Shown here in pieces: positions 1-7,771 of a stretch of 16,694 nucleotides of DNA (position 1 is the first letter of the stretch; every line of letters begins with the position of its first letter). Source of the stretch: JAPUDS01 sp039812985 (GTDB lineage: Bacteria > Patescibacteriota > Saccharimonadia > Saccharimonadales > Saccharimonadaceae). A program made the position numbers and the translations under genes. The stretch is taken from positions 1 to 16,694 of the forward strand of contig JBDHUL010000021.1 in NCBI GenBank assembly GCA_039812985.1, read 5' to 3'. The notes below the pieces were generated by a model that was not told the origin of the DNA, ran no database searches, and saw only the letters and a program-made list of their open reading frames with translations.

Positions 1-2
1 TC

Positions 3-350
3 TATGACGAAGCCGGCACGCTACTGGCAGAGTATCAGTGGCGGGCCGACCGACAGTTGGCGCATGGATTGCTTACTGAGATTGATACGTTTTTGGTATC
101 GCATGATTGTAGTTTGCAGAGTTTGACGGGACTGTTTGCCTATGAAGGTCCCGGTAGCTTTACGGGGTTACGGATCGGCCTGACGGTCATGAATACCCTT
201 GCATACGCGCTACAGGTGCCGGTTGTTGGCCAGGCGTTCGATACAGGCTGGCGTGAAATGGCAGTCGGGCGCTTGCGATCGGGTGAAAATGACGGTGTCG
301 TCACGCCATTTTACGGAGTGGATGCACGAATTACGTTACCACGAAAATAA
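3..350 (+). CDS. tsaB: tRNA threonylcarbamoyladenosine biosynthesis protein TsaB, 5'-truncated by window edge
   Basis: TsaB is the inactive ASKHA-fold partner of TsaD in making the t6A37 modification of ANN-decoding tRNAs in the cytoplasm. The frame is open from the window edge, so the true start lies upstream. The visible part holds the family signature GPGSFTGLRIG followed by the helix beginning LTVMNTLAYAL, which is diagnostic of TsaB/YeaZ. The protein stops soon after, with a tail reading PFYGVDARITLPRK. It therefore contains only the first ASKHA subdomain and lacks the second half present in E. coli TsaB. From general knowledge, such short TsaB proteins are common in CPR bacteria, so I read this as a lineage trait and not a truncation. 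It is followed by an 81-bp gap and a surface-protein gene on the same strand. Confidence 0.85.
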   Translation, partial: YDEAGTLLAEYQWRADRQLAHGLLTEIDTFLVSHDCSLQSLTGLFAYEGPGSFTGLRIGLTVMNTLAYALQVPVVGQAFDTGWREMAVGRLRSGENDGVVTPFYGVDARITLPRK

Positions 351-431
351 TAGTTGTTAAAAATACTATATTTCTGTCAATGCGCTTATGAAATAATAAG
401 AATGTTTTACAAATAAAAACGAAAGAGACAT

Positions 432-2084
432 ATGAAACAAAAAACATTGGTGTTAGCGGCAGTTGGCGTTGTGGCCGGACTTGCCGGTGGACTGCTCTGT
501 TCGCAACGAGCCTTTGCTGCAGTGCAGACCTGTACCTGGACGGGAACTGCGGGCGATAATAAGTTTAGTACCGCTACAAACTGGTCAAACTGCGGCGGTG
601 CAACGCCGCTCGCTGGAGATATTGTTCGTTTTGACGCCCGACCAACAGGAGATAAGAGTCTGACGAATGACTTAGCGGTAAAGCTTGGCGGGCTACTCGT
701 TACGCCAACGGCCTATGCGGCGGGCAACGGCAATTATACGGTGAACACATTGGCCTTTGGGCCGGGAGCATTGCTGAAGGTTGAATCGACCACGACATGC
801 GATAGCGCGGTGCAGATTATGGTTGGCGGGCTGTCGGGTGATGGCGACGTAACCATAGAGAACAACGCGGTTTATTTAGGGACGATGACGGGTTCTGCGT
901 CCGTAAATATTGCCGGTATCCTTCGAATGGCTGGAGTGTCACCTACGTCTCCGGTTGCGAGCGGTAGCTCGGCAGCAAGTATTGTGGCTGGTTTTGTCGC
1001 ACCATATCGTCCGGCCACCTGTGGCATGGGCGGAGGCAGTAGCTCTGGTGCGCCTGATGTCATGCCGGGCATGACATACGGTTCGTTGACAGTCGAAAAT
1101 GGGGCTATGGCATATTTGAAAGACATGACAAAACCAGTGATATTGGGTGGAGGCTCGGGTACGGGCAATCCTGTGCTATGGTTCCTCCCAGATGTCGATG
1201 AATCTTATAACCCCGTGACAACTACCCGGAGCTGGTCTGGCCCAGTCACGCTTCTTTCGAGTGCCAGTGTGTATGTCGGAAGCATGACGACCGTCACCTA
1301 TACGGGCGCAATAACTGGGAGTGACAAAACACTCACAAAGGACTTGACTTCAGGTGGAGTCTTGACGTTCTCCCCGTCGTCCAATACAACAGCAACACCA
1401 TCGGGAACTCAGGTAAACCCTGTCAAAACAACCACTATTACCGATAAAACCAGTCAGGATTTGAGTATTGTCGCGAACGAAACCGCGGTATTTGATGGTG
1501 GACAGCGAGGCGGAGTGAGTGTGATGTATGGCGGTTTAGTGAAGGGTAGCGGAACTATGGATCGTCTGTGGGTTGATGTGGGAGGACGGGTCGCACCGGG
1601 TATGAGTCCGGGGTGCATATCAGCTGGAACAATCTCTATGTCGGGTACGTATAGTTTTGAGCTCGGCGGCACAGATCCATGCACAGGCTATGATCAGCTA
1701 CTCGTAACAGGTACGTCACCGTCGTCGCTGTATATCAATACGACGACAGCCGTTCTAGAGACCGCCCGGTATAACAGTTACACGCCGAAAAAAGGTCAGG
1801 TTTTTGTAATTATTAACCAGGCCGGGACGCAGGCGGTGACCGGAACATTTAAAGACCTTCCCGAAGGCGCGACCTTTACTCAAAATGGTATTGTGTTCAA
1901 GATAAGTTATATTGGCGGCGATGGCAACGACGTTACGTTGACTGTTCAAAATACCCCGACGGTACCAAATACTGGGTTTTCGCTTGTGACAGCCCATCCG
2001 GTTATGACGTTGATTGCGACGGTTGCGGCCGCACTGGGCCTTGTTGTCATCGCACGTCGCACCCAACAAAAACACCACAGGTAA
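432..2084 (+). CDS. Sortase-anchored secreted surface protein (VPNTG signal)
   Basis: This is a 550-residue protein. Residues 1-30 look like a signal peptide: MKQK, a hydrophobic core, then cleavage after SQRAFA. A long Gly/Ser/Thr/Val-rich, probably beta-helical body follows. The C-terminus carries a sorting signal: VPNTG at 511-515, a hydrophobic segment about 523-540, and the basic tail RRTQQKHHR. Residues about 385-505 (VAPGMSPG, YDQLLVTG, LPEGA, ISYIGGDGNDVTL) match the autotransporter-associated beta-strand pattern usual in Gram-negative passenger domains, here without a beta-barrel. The start is supported by the purine-rich stretch gaaagagac three bases before the ATG; the same stretch precedes the next gene, a sortase. 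Inference: it is displayed on the cell surface, perhaps for host or surface contact. No enzymatic motif is recognised. Confidence 0.85.
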   Translation: MKQKTLVLAAVGVVAGLAGGLLCSQRAFAAVQTCTWTGTAGDNKFSTATNWSNCGGATPLAGDIVRFDARPTGDKSLTNDLAVKLGGLLVTPTAYAAGNGNYTVNTLAFGPGALLKVESTTTCDSAVQIMVGGLSGDGDVTIENNAVYLGTMTGSASVNIAGILRMAGVSPTSPVASGSSAASIVAGFVAPYRPATCGMGGGSSSGAPDVMPGMTYGSLTVENGAMAYLKDMTKPVILGGGSGTGNPVLWFLPDVDESYNPVTTTRSWSGPVTLLSSASVYVGSMTTVTYTGAITGSDKTLTKDLTSGGVLTFSPSSNTTATPSGTQVNPVKTTTITDKTSQDLSIVANETAVFDGGQRGGVSVMYGGLVKGSGTMDRLWVDVGGRVAPGMSPGCISAGTISMSGTYSFELGGTDPCTGYDQLLVTGTSPSSLYINTTTAVLETARYNSYTPKKGQVFVIINQAGTQAVTGTFKDLPEGATFTQNGIVFKISYIGGDGNDVTLTVQNTPTVPNTGFSLVTAHPVMTLIATVAAALGLVVIARRTQQKHHR

Positions 2085-2096
2085 TAGACGCTGCAC

Positions 2097-2132
2097 CGCG
2101 TACGCTCATACCGTGATAGGCGAGCGTACGCG
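2097..2132 (+). other. Perfect 11-bp stem-loop between surface protein and sortase genes
   Basis: CGCGTACGCTC (2097-2107) is the exact reverse complement of GAGCGTACGCG (2122-2132), with a 14-base loop. No T-run follows, so it is not a standard Rho-independent terminator. Its place between substrate and sortase genes suggests a processing or partial-attenuation hairpin that sets their expression ratio (inference). Confidence 0.6.
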
Positions 2133-2170
2133 TAAGCAACGCTGGTAACGAGCGCAGTGAAAGAGACATT

Positions 2171-3196
2171 ATGGAGAGACGACATAGACGATATCCAGTT
2201 CCGGCGCGTACACAACGGCCTTCGTTAAGCGACCTCAACGTTCCTCGTCGTGCCGTTCAGCCGCGACATTGTGGTCCATATATGGATATAGTAGCAAGCC
2301 CGTCCCCTGCGCATCCGCATGCCCAGCAGCCCGGTGGACTGCCAGTAGCTATGCCTGAGGCAGCTGTACCGGTGCGTCTTATCAAGCCAGTAACTACTCC
2401 ACGTACAGGAGCGACAGACACACCAGACCCCCAGCCGGCTCAGGTGTTATCGCAACAGGTGGTTGGCGACAAACCTGCCAAAAAATCACGCCCTGTCTCT
2501 CGCTGGCGACATGTTTTTCGAAGGCACAGAGGAAAGGCACTATACGGCCTTGCAGGGGCCGTATTTGTCATTGGTATCATGGTGGCGGTACAGGGTGCTG
2601 TTGCCAACCGCGCGGTGCTTGATCAGGCAAAAGTACTGGCGTCTCACGCTGAATCATCCACTACTTCCGAGGGTGATGAGGCAGGAACAACCTCGGTTCC
2701 AAGTGAAGAGAAACCCAAAGGAAACTACCTGCAAACATACGCGGTTGCTCCGCAGCAACCCCGCATACTCCGCATACCATCCATAGGGGTTGAGGCTCGT
2801 ATCGTGTCAGTCGGCGTGTCAAAAACCAACGAGATGAAAACGCCAAATACTATTTATGATGCGGGATGGTATAACATGAGTGCTCGTCCGGGTGAGTCCG
2901 GTGCAGTTGTACTAAATGGCCACTATGCAGGCCCTCGTTCTCATGGGGTATTTCGTACATTACAGGCTCTGAAGGTTGGTGATCAAGTCTCAGTTGAACG
3001 CGGCGACAAACTGGTTGTGAAGTATGTTGTTAAACAAGTCGAAACCAAACCGGCAAAGGACATTGATATGGCAAAGCTCATGGTGCCGTTTGAGTCAAAG
3101 ACCCCTGGGTTAAATCTTATTACGTGTGGCGGCGATATGAACCCTAAGACGTTCGAATTTTCAAGCCGTACGGTCGTATACGCACAGCAACTATAG
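2171..3196 (+). CDS. Sortase (class F/E-like) with long cytoplasmic N-terminal tail
   Basis: This is a 341-residue membrane transpeptidase that would cleave the VPNTG signal of the upstream gene product and link it to the cell wall. Residues 1-122 form a hydrophilic tail rich in Pro and Arg. A single membrane segment lies at about 123-142, followed by a Ser/Thr/Glu-rich linker. The sortase domain runs from about 197 (ILRIPSIGVEARI) to the end. The catalytic triad is readable: His251 in LNGHYAG, Cys319 in LNLITCGGD, and Arg333 in FSSRTVVYA. The domain matches the class F/E style (IPSIGV, GWY, PGESGAVVLNGH). The start is supported by gaaagagac three bases upstream. The cytoplasmic extension of about 120 residues is much longer than in typical sortases and is unexplained. 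The class assignment is less certain than the sortase identity. Confidence 0.9.
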   Translation: MERRHRRYPVPARTQRPSLSDLNVPRRAVQPRHCGPYMDIVASPSPAHPHAQQPGGLPVAMPEAAVPVRLIKPVTTPRTGATDTPDPQPAQVLSQQVVGDKPAKKSRPVSRWRHVFRRHRGKALYGLAGAVFVIGIMVAVQGAVANRAVLDQAKVLASHAESSTTSEGDEAGTTSVPSEEKPKGNYLQTYAVAPQQPRILRIPSIGVEARIVSVGVSKTNEMKTPNTIYDAGWYNMSARPGESGAVVLNGHYAGPRSHGVFRTLQALKVGDQVSVERGDKLVVKYVVKQVETKPAKDIDMAKLMVPFESKTPGLNLITCGGDMNPKTFEFSSRTVVYAQQL

Positions 3197-3204
3197 GGCT
3201 CTTG

Positions 3205-3233
3205 TTGCCTGTGAAGGTAAAGTGCTCTATAGT
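3205..3233 (+). promoter_or_regulatory. Candidate sigma70-type promoter for rny
   Basis: TTGCCT (3205-3210), a 17-base spacer and TATAGT (3228-3233) give 4/6 and 5/6 matches to consensus. The predicted transcript start near 3240 leaves a leader of about 168 bases before the rny start codon. Confidence 0.4.
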
Positions 3234-3257
3234 AGAGTTGGACGTGCGATACTACGC

Positions 3258-3289
3258 GGCGCGGGATGTCTGCTGCGGCAGATGGCGCC
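3258..3289 (+). other. Two-step stem-loop in the rny leader
   Basis: The outer arms GGCGC (3258-3262) and GCGCC (3285-3289) enclose inner arms TCTGC (3269-3273) and GCAGA (3278-3282) around a TGCG loop. No T-run follows. It lies in the predicted 5' leader of rny and could be a stability or autoregulatory element (inference). Confidence 0.4.
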
Positions 3290-3407
3290 ACATGGAACAG
3301 TCCATAAACGATTATTTTTCACATTTGCTTTAGACCGGATTGCACAGCACAAGAACGAGAGTATCGTGTCTGACTGTTGTAAACGAGTCAACGGAAAGGA
3401 ACACAAC

Positions 3408-4916
3408 ATGATAGAAGCAGTAATTGCCATCGTTGGTATTGTGCTGGGGGTTGGCGGGACAGTCGCGTATAACCAGCGAAAAGGCGCCTCAGGGGCGCAG
3501 AAGGCTGACAGAGCCGTGGCCGATGCCAAAACGAAGGCGAGCGACATCGTGCTAAAAGCTAAAGACGATGCACTAAAGCTGGCCGAAGAAGCCAAACGCG
3601 AAGAAGACAAACGTCGCGGTGAACTAAAAAAGTCTGAAGATCGAGTGGCGCAGCGAGAGGAAAACCTTGATCGCAAACTCGAAGAACTCGACCAGCGCAG
3701 TGAAAAACTACGTTCTCAGGAATCTGAAGTTGAAGGGTTGAAGGACGAAATACGCGGCATCCGCACCAAGCAGCAGGAAAAGCTGGAGAAAATCGCCAAG
3801 CTTTCCAAAGCTGAAGCGGCCGAGAAGTTGCTAGCCATGACCGAACGCGACATCAAAGAAGACATGTTGGGTCTGGTCAATAAACTACAGAAAGAAGCTA
3901 TGGACGATGCCGAAGAACGTGCCCAGCTCATACTTGTCAGTGCTATGGAACGTATGAGCAGCGACGTGACGGCTGAGCGCACCGTGACCGCTGTAAAACT
4001 TGAAGACGAAGATATGAAGGGCCGCATTATTGGCAAAGAAGGCCGCAATATCCAGGCGCTTCAACGGGCCACGGGTGTTGACATATTGGTTGATGACACA
4101 CCAGGCATGATTATTTTGTCGAGTTTCGATCCAGTGCGTCGACAGGTGGCTCGTATTGCACTTGAGCTACTTATGAAAGATGGACGTATACACCCGGCGC
4201 GCATTGAGGAAGTGGTTGAGAAGGCGCAGAAACAGATTGATAAAGAAGTTGATAGGGCAGGTGAAGATGCCGCTCGTGAGGCAGGGGTCGTCGGTATACC
4301 GAAAGAAATGCTTCGTTTGCTTGGGGAGCTTAAGTTTCGTACAAGCTATGGTCAAAACGTTCTGAAGCACTCGACTGAAATGGCGCAGATGGCGGGGTTG
4401 ATTGCCGAAGAGCTAGGGGCGGATGCGCGTATTACCAAGGTTGCGACGCTTCTCCACGACGTTGGCAAAGCTGTAACTCACCGCATGGAGGGTAAGCACC
4501 ACCATATTGGGGCAGAATTGGCGCGCAAGTACGGTATGGATGAGCGTATTGTTCATGCTATCGAGGCGCACCACGATGACATAGAAGCGACGACGGTTGA
4601 AGCGCTGATTGTTCGCGTATGCGACGCTGCCAGTGCAGCGCGGCCGGGTGCGCGTAATATTTCAGCTGAAAACTTTGCCGAGCGCATGCGCGACCTTGAA
4701 AATGTCGCCACAAGCTTTGAGGGAATCGACAAAGCGTACGCTATCTCGGCGGGACGCGAAGTTCGGGTTATTGTGCGGCCACAGACGGTTGACGACCTGA
4801 GCGCCATTAAACTCGCCCGCGACATTGCAACAAAGATCGAAAGTACTATGCAGTATCCAGGGACCATCAAGGTCAACGTCATCCGCGAAACCCGTGCGAT
4901 AGAGTTTGCTAAGTAG
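3408..4916 (+). CDS. rny: Ribonuclease Y, membrane-anchored endoribonuclease
   Basis: RNase Y (502 residues) is the 5'-end-sensitive endonuclease that starts mRNA decay in many bacteria lacking RNase E. It is tethered to the inner face of the membrane. Domains in order: a membrane helix at about 3-20, a charged coiled coil at about 30-180, a KH RNA-binding domain with GRIIGKEGRN at 205-214, and a metal-dependent HD domain with His321, His350-Asp351 in LLHDVGKA, HH388-389 and D406. A conserved C-terminal tail ends PGTIKVNVIRE and following residues. Length is close to the usual 510-520. I chose the ATG at 3408 because GGAAAGGA (3393-3400) sits seven bases upstream and the protein then begins directly with the membrane helix. 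An upstream in-frame extension is rejected. All catalytic motifs are intact. Confidence 0.95.
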   Translation: MIEAVIAIVGIVLGVGGTVAYNQRKGASGAQKADRAVADAKTKASDIVLKAKDDALKLAEEAKREEDKRRGELKKSEDRVAQREENLDRKLEELDQRSEKLRSQESEVEGLKDEIRGIRTKQQEKLEKIAKLSKAEAAEKLLAMTERDIKEDMLGLVNKLQKEAMDDAEERAQLILVSAMERMSSDVTAERTVTAVKLEDEDMKGRIIGKEGRNIQALQRATGVDILVDDTPGMIILSSFDPVRRQVARIALELLMKDGRIHPARIEEVVEKAQKQIDKEVDRAGEDAAREAGVVGIPKEMLRLLGELKFRTSYGQNVLKHSTEMAQMAGLIAEELGADARITKVATLLHDVGKAVTHRMEGKHHHIGAELARKYGMDERIVHAIEAHHDDIEATTVEALIVRVCDAASAARPGARNISAENFAERMRDLENVATSFEGIDKAYAISAGREVRVIVRPQTVDDLSAIKLARDIATKIESTMQYPGTIKVNVIRETRAIEFAK

Positions 4917-4917
4917 A

Positions 4918-4936
4918 ACCGCACTATAAATGCGGT
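4918..4936 (+). terminator. Weak stem-loop after rny
   Basis: ACCGCA (4918-4923) pairs with TGCGGT (4931-4936) around a 7-base loop, immediately after the rny stop. The following gctcttcc is only mildly T-rich, so terminator function is uncertain. Confidence 0.3.
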
Positions 4937-4948
4937 GCTCTTCCAACA

Positions 4949-4972
4949 TAAAACGCCACCTGTTGCGATGGC
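4949..4972 (-). terminator. Rho-independent terminator of tRNA-Pro(CGG)
   Basis: On the minus strand GCCATC, a GCAACA loop and GGTGGC form a 6-bp stem with one G-U pair, followed directly by GTTTTA. It lies 9 bases past the encoded CCA of the tRNA. Confidence 0.55.
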
Positions 4973-4981
4973 ATTGTATAT

Positions 4982-5058
4982 TGGTCGGGGTGATCCGATT
5001 TGAACGGACGACCTCACCGTCCCGAACGGTGCGCGCTACCGAACTGCGCCACACCCCG
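4982..5058 (-). tRNA. tRNA-Pro(CGG)
   Basis: The 77-base minus-strand sequence folds as a full cloverleaf. The acceptor is CGGGGTG paired with CACCCCG, and the D-arm contains GCGCAGTTCGGTAGCGC. The anticodon stem CACCG/CGGTG holds loop TTCGGGA, giving anticodon CGG. The T-arm contains GTTCAAATC, and the 3' ACCA is encoded. It decodes the proline codon CCG. It has its own promoter (5072-5100) and terminator (4949-4972). Confidence 0.95.
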
Positions 5059-5071
5059 AAGGTGCTGCTTC

Positions 5072-5100
5072 ATTCTACAGCGTTCCCTGTTATTTGTCGA
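5072..5100 (-). promoter_or_regulatory. Promoter of tRNA-Pro(CGG)
   Basis: On the minus strand TCGACA (5100-5095), exactly 17 bases, then TAGAAT (5077-5072) match consensus 5/6 and 5/6. The predicted start is about seven bases upstream of the mature tRNA 5' end. Confidence 0.65.
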
Positions 5101-5102
5101 GT

Positions 5103-5708
5103 TTAGCGCAGTGTTTTATAGTCGAGTCTGTAGATGCGACTGAAGGCGTATTGTGCCGCAAACAAACAGCCCGTCACGGCGCACAACACGGCTCCTATGC
5201 CAGTGACGATGTTGAGCGGGAGGGGTTGGCTCGGTTCCAATGGAGCCGCATATAGGACGATCCACGGCACCAGCACAAGTATGGCTTTAACAGTGACAAT
5301 AATCAGTGCTGGTAGCTCGCGTTTTTGTTTCTCCGGAAGATGTGCACGACGTAAGATAACGGGGGCAATTACGGTTGCCGGTGTATGAGTGACGGCGGTT
5401 CCTGTACGTGCAACGGACTTTGGTAGCACGACAAAAATAACATAGATCCCAATGACGATAACCACACCTGCGAGTATCCAGATGGCAATGGTAAATGGAA
5501 GCGGTAACGACATACTCACAACCGGTTCGGGTGGTGGAGGGCTCGGGGTTTCGTGGGTGCTAAGGAGTATGTCTTTCAACAACTGCGATTTCAGCAGTCC
5601 TGGCAAAAATATCATGGCTAACCAGAACCACTGGAGGACGTTGATGACATAACCGACGCCTCCAATAATATTGAGAATGGCAACAATATGCTTATGTTTT
5701 TTCTTCAT
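5103..5708 (-). CDS. Hypothetical multi-pass membrane protein
   Basis: This 201-residue protein belongs to no family I recognise. It begins MKKKHKH, then has hydrophobic segments at about 8-36, 72-95, 133-154 and 164-186, so three or four membrane helices. A run of prolines (residues 55-62) sits in the first loop. A basic stretch around 120-130 (RRAHLPEKQKR) is probably cytoplasmic under the positive-inside rule. There are no catalytic motifs. It is a single gene between two oppositely oriented tRNA-Pro genes. The ATG has only a weak GGAAC upstream, and a TAGTAT box ends six bases before it, so the message may have almost no leader. Function cannot be inferred. Confidence 0.7.
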   Translation of the reverse strand: MKKKHKHIVAILNIIGGVGYVINVLQWFWLAMIFLPGLLKSQLLKDILLSTHETPSPPPPEPVVSMSLPLPFTIAIWILAGVVIVIGIYVIFVVLPKSVARTGTAVTHTPATVIAPVILRRAHLPEKQKRELPALIIVTVKAILVLVPWIVLYAAPLEPSQPLPLNIVTGIGAVLCAVTGCLFAAQYAFSRIYRLDYKTLR

Positions 5709-5718
5709 AGTTCCATAC

Positions 5719-5747
5719 TAGCCAAAATAGCGTATTTTTGCTACAAT
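5719..5747 (+). promoter_or_regulatory. Promoter of tRNA-Pro(TGG), extended -10 type
   Basis: TAGCCA (5719-5724), a 17-base spacer and TACAAT (5742-5747) preceded by TGC give an extended -10 promoter. The leader to the tRNA is about 67 bases and includes a hairpin of CTCTCAAG (5780-5787) with CTTGAGAG (5805-5812). Confidence 0.5.
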
Positions 5748-5820
5748 CATCCCTGTTCTTCGTATCATATCGATGAACTCTCTCAAGTTACGCCACGTGC
5801 GCGGCTTGAGAGTTGACGGC

Positions 5821-5936
<116 letters not shown>

Positions 5937-6068
5937 CATAGTTGGGTTAAGCAAGATTCGAACCGAGAGGCGTAAACTGCCCGACGGCAGTTTACGGTAG
6001 CAAAGTTTAGCCGAGCGGAAGCCGCTGTAGGTGGCGGCCAGCTTTAGCTGGTGAGCGAGCAAAGTAAG
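5937..6068 (+). other. Hairpin-rich 132-bp insert between the duplicated tRNA ends
   Basis: No gene is seen. It holds three hairpins. The first is a perfect 11-bp stem, CGTAAACTGCC/GGCAGTTTACG with a CGAC loop (5971-5996). The second is AGCGG/CCGCT (6014-6026). The third is CCAGC/GCTGG with a TTTA loop (6038-6051). The 8-mer AGCAAAGT occurs twice (5999 and 6058). It could be a remnant of a mobile element or part of a structured RNA co-transcribed with the tRNA. Confidence 0.5.
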
Positions 6069-6129
6069 TCGAATCCTGTCTCCCCGACCATAGAAAAAGT
6101 CTGAAATTTTTTGGTTTCGGGCTTTTTCT
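6069..6129 (+). repeat. 61-bp direct repeat, copy 2: orphan tRNA-Pro 3' end and terminator
   Basis: Second copy of 5876-5936 with 60 of 61 bases identical. The 5' part of the tRNA is absent here, so it is a partial tRNA. The terminator hairpin (6092-6129) is intact and could stop any read-through from copy 1. Confidence 0.9.
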
Positions 6130-6229
6130 ATTGTTTTGACAAGAGGGATCCGAATGGTCCCAAACTATATATTTTCTAGCACTTGTATCATTTAGAGCGT
6201 ATACTGTGTGTACAACAGAAGGGGGTTAT

Positions 6230-7045
6230 ATGGCTGATATTGTAGATAGAGAAAAGACAGAGGCGGAGAGGGGCGGTGGAGTAACAAAGCAAACGCGTCG
6301 GCGTGTGCCGCGGAGCGTGCTGCTGTGGCTCATTGCGGTGCTCCTTGCAAGCGTTATCGTGCTTGTATGGCTGCTGTTTCAAGGTGGGTCGGTGACTGCA
6401 CCAAAGGAAACAAACCAACCCGCCCAGAATCAGTCATCGAGCCAGACTCCTGCACCGCAACCACAGACGGCAGGTACTTGCAATAGCGGTGAGTCACAAT
6501 TTAGCGATGTATCGTTTGGCATGAAGTTCTGTTACCCAACTAGTTGGGGGGCGACATCGGTGTCTGATGCAAAGATTGCTTCGACCGATGCGGGTTATCG
6601 CCAGCTGGTGAGCTTTTCGGCTATGCCATATGTCAAGGTCGGCGGGGTGAGTGACGACTGGTCGACCAGTGTTGGCCGCGATGGCACTTGCTTTGATCCA
6701 TCGAACCAAGTTCCAGCGCTTAGTAGCTACAATACGGATTGGCATAACCAAGTTGGGTCGGGTGATACCCTCGAGTTTGCCGAACGCAGCCTGCCTTCGT
6801 CAGTCGGCGGCTACGCGATAACTGAACGAGTTTCAAATATTTTGCAGAATGGCGTATGCGCTAGCGGCTACAAAGTGGTAAATGCAGTGCACTACCGCGT
6901 GGGATCGGCTGCCTACTACCGTCAGTTTGTGGAGACGGCAGGTATCACAACGCCGGCGCTACATGTCGCAAACCCGAACGTACTTTTTTCCGAAGAACTG
7001 CGTACGCAATTTGACCGTCTCATGGCTACACTTGAGAAAACGTGA
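6230..7045 (+). CDS. Hypothetical single-pass membrane protein with extracellular domain
   Basis: This is a 271-residue protein. It has a basic cytoplasmic N-terminus (TKQTRRRVPR), one membrane helix at about residues 29-50, and a Gln/Pro/Ser-rich linker (about 58-85). An outer globular domain of about 180 residues begins around NSGESQFSDVSFGMKFCYPTSW. The F-x-YP-x-SW opening resembles PsbP/DcrB-like extracytoplasmic domains, but only loosely. Five cysteines in the outer domain could form disulfides. I chose ATG 6230 because AAGGGGG (6219-6225) lies four bases before it and TATACT (6200-6205) would give a short leader; an in-frame GTG at 6206 is less likely. It converges on gatD with three bases between the stops. 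Function is unknown. Confidence 0.75.
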   Translation: MADIVDREKTEAERGGGVTKQTRRRVPRSVLLWLIAVLLASVIVLVWLLFQGGSVTAPKETNQPAQNQSSSQTPAPQPQTAGTCNSGESQFSDVSFGMKFCYPTSWGATSVSDAKIASTDAGYRQLVSFSAMPYVKVGGVSDDWSTSVGRDGTCFDPSNQVPALSSYNTDWHNQVGSGDTLEFAERSLPSSVGGYAITERVSNILQNGVCASGYKVVNAVHYRVGSAAYYRQFVETAGITTPALHVANPNVLFSEELRTQFDRLMATLEKT

Positions 7046-7048
7046 GGT

Positions 7049-7771
7049 CTAACGAGGGCGGCGGCTGGCTATTTCCCGGGCGTAGGTTGCAAATGTGTCG
7101 TCGATGTCGCGAGGCTTGAAGGAGCCGTAACGGTTGGTGACAGCTACTCGGAGTAGCTCGTCAGCTAGTGCAGGGTTTTTCGGAAGAAGCGACCCGTGGA
7201 GATAGCTACCGTAGACGTGGTTGTACACGGCACCTTCGGTCGTGTCTTCACCGTTATTGCCCTTGCCGCTGAGCACTCGACCGAGCGCGGGCTGGTTATT
7301 GTCGAGTATGGTCAGTCCCGAGTGATTTTCGTATCCAACGAGTTCTCCAAATTTTTGCGTGTGTACGACGGTGTTGCCGATAAGGCGTTTTGGTCCGCCA
7401 TGGGTTTCGGCTTTAAATATACCAATGCCTTGGATGGTTGCGCCGTCTTTTGTTTTGAAAAAGCGACCAAATAGCTGGTAGAGGCCGCATATAACGAGCA
7501 TCGGCGTTCCGTTGTCAGCCAACTGATGGAGGGTGTCTCCTATGTCGAGCAAATCGCTTTGTATGGTAGACTGACCAGAATCTTGGCCGCCGCCTCCGAT
7601 GACGAGATCGACGCTGGAAGGAAATGGTTTGCCGGGGTGATGATCGACAACTACCGGGTCAAATCCATGCCACTCAAGTCGTCGCTGGAGGGTCAGGACA
7701 TTACCCCAGTCTCCGTAGATGTTCATTTCTTTCGGGTAAAGATGTGCGATGGTGATGCGTTGTTTGGTCAT
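7049..7771 (-). CDS. gatD: Lipid II isoglutaminyl synthase glutaminase subunit GatD
   Basis: GatD is the class I glutamine amidotransferase that releases ammonia for MurT, which amidates the alpha-carboxyl of D-glutamate in lipid II at the cytoplasmic membrane face. The 240-residue protein begins with the family-typical IAHLYPKEMNIYGDWGN. It has the nucleophile Cys95 in VICGLYQLFG and catalytic His192 in GSYLHGSLLPKNP, positions close to Cys94 and His189 of S. aureus GatD. Its start codon overlaps the murT stop as ATGA, and GGAGGTGG sits just upstream inside murT, indicating coupled translation. The pair implies the cell builds amidated peptidoglycan, consistent with the sortase module in this window. 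Confidence 0.95.
   Translation of the reverse strand: MTKQRITIAHLYPKEMNIYGDWGNVLTLQRRLEWHGFDPVVVDHHPGKPFPSSVDLVIGGGGQDSGQSTIQSDLLDIGDTLHQLADNGTPMLVICGLYQLFGRFFKTKDGATIQGIGIFKAETHGGPKRLIGNTVVHTQKFGELVGYENHSGLTILDNNQPALGRVLSGKGNNGEDTTEGAVYNHVYGSYLHGSLLPKNPALADELLRVAVTNRYGSFKPRDIDDTFATYAREIASRRPR

Noticed and set aside
432..520. Lipoprotein signal in the surface protein (Cys23)
   Set aside because: The residues before the cysteine (GGLLC) do not fit a lipobox, and a normal signal peptidase I site (AFA-A) follows.
3222..3407. In-frame N-terminal extension of RNase Y
   Set aside because: RNase Y proteins start directly with the membrane helix; GGAAAGGA is correctly spaced from the ATG at 3408, and the upstream stretch contains a promoter-like sequence and hairpin.
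3227..4048. Long antisense reading frames opposite rny
   Set aside because: Ser/Arg-rich translations are shadows of the Glu/Lys-rich coiled coil on the other strand; no ribosome sites or recognisable domains.
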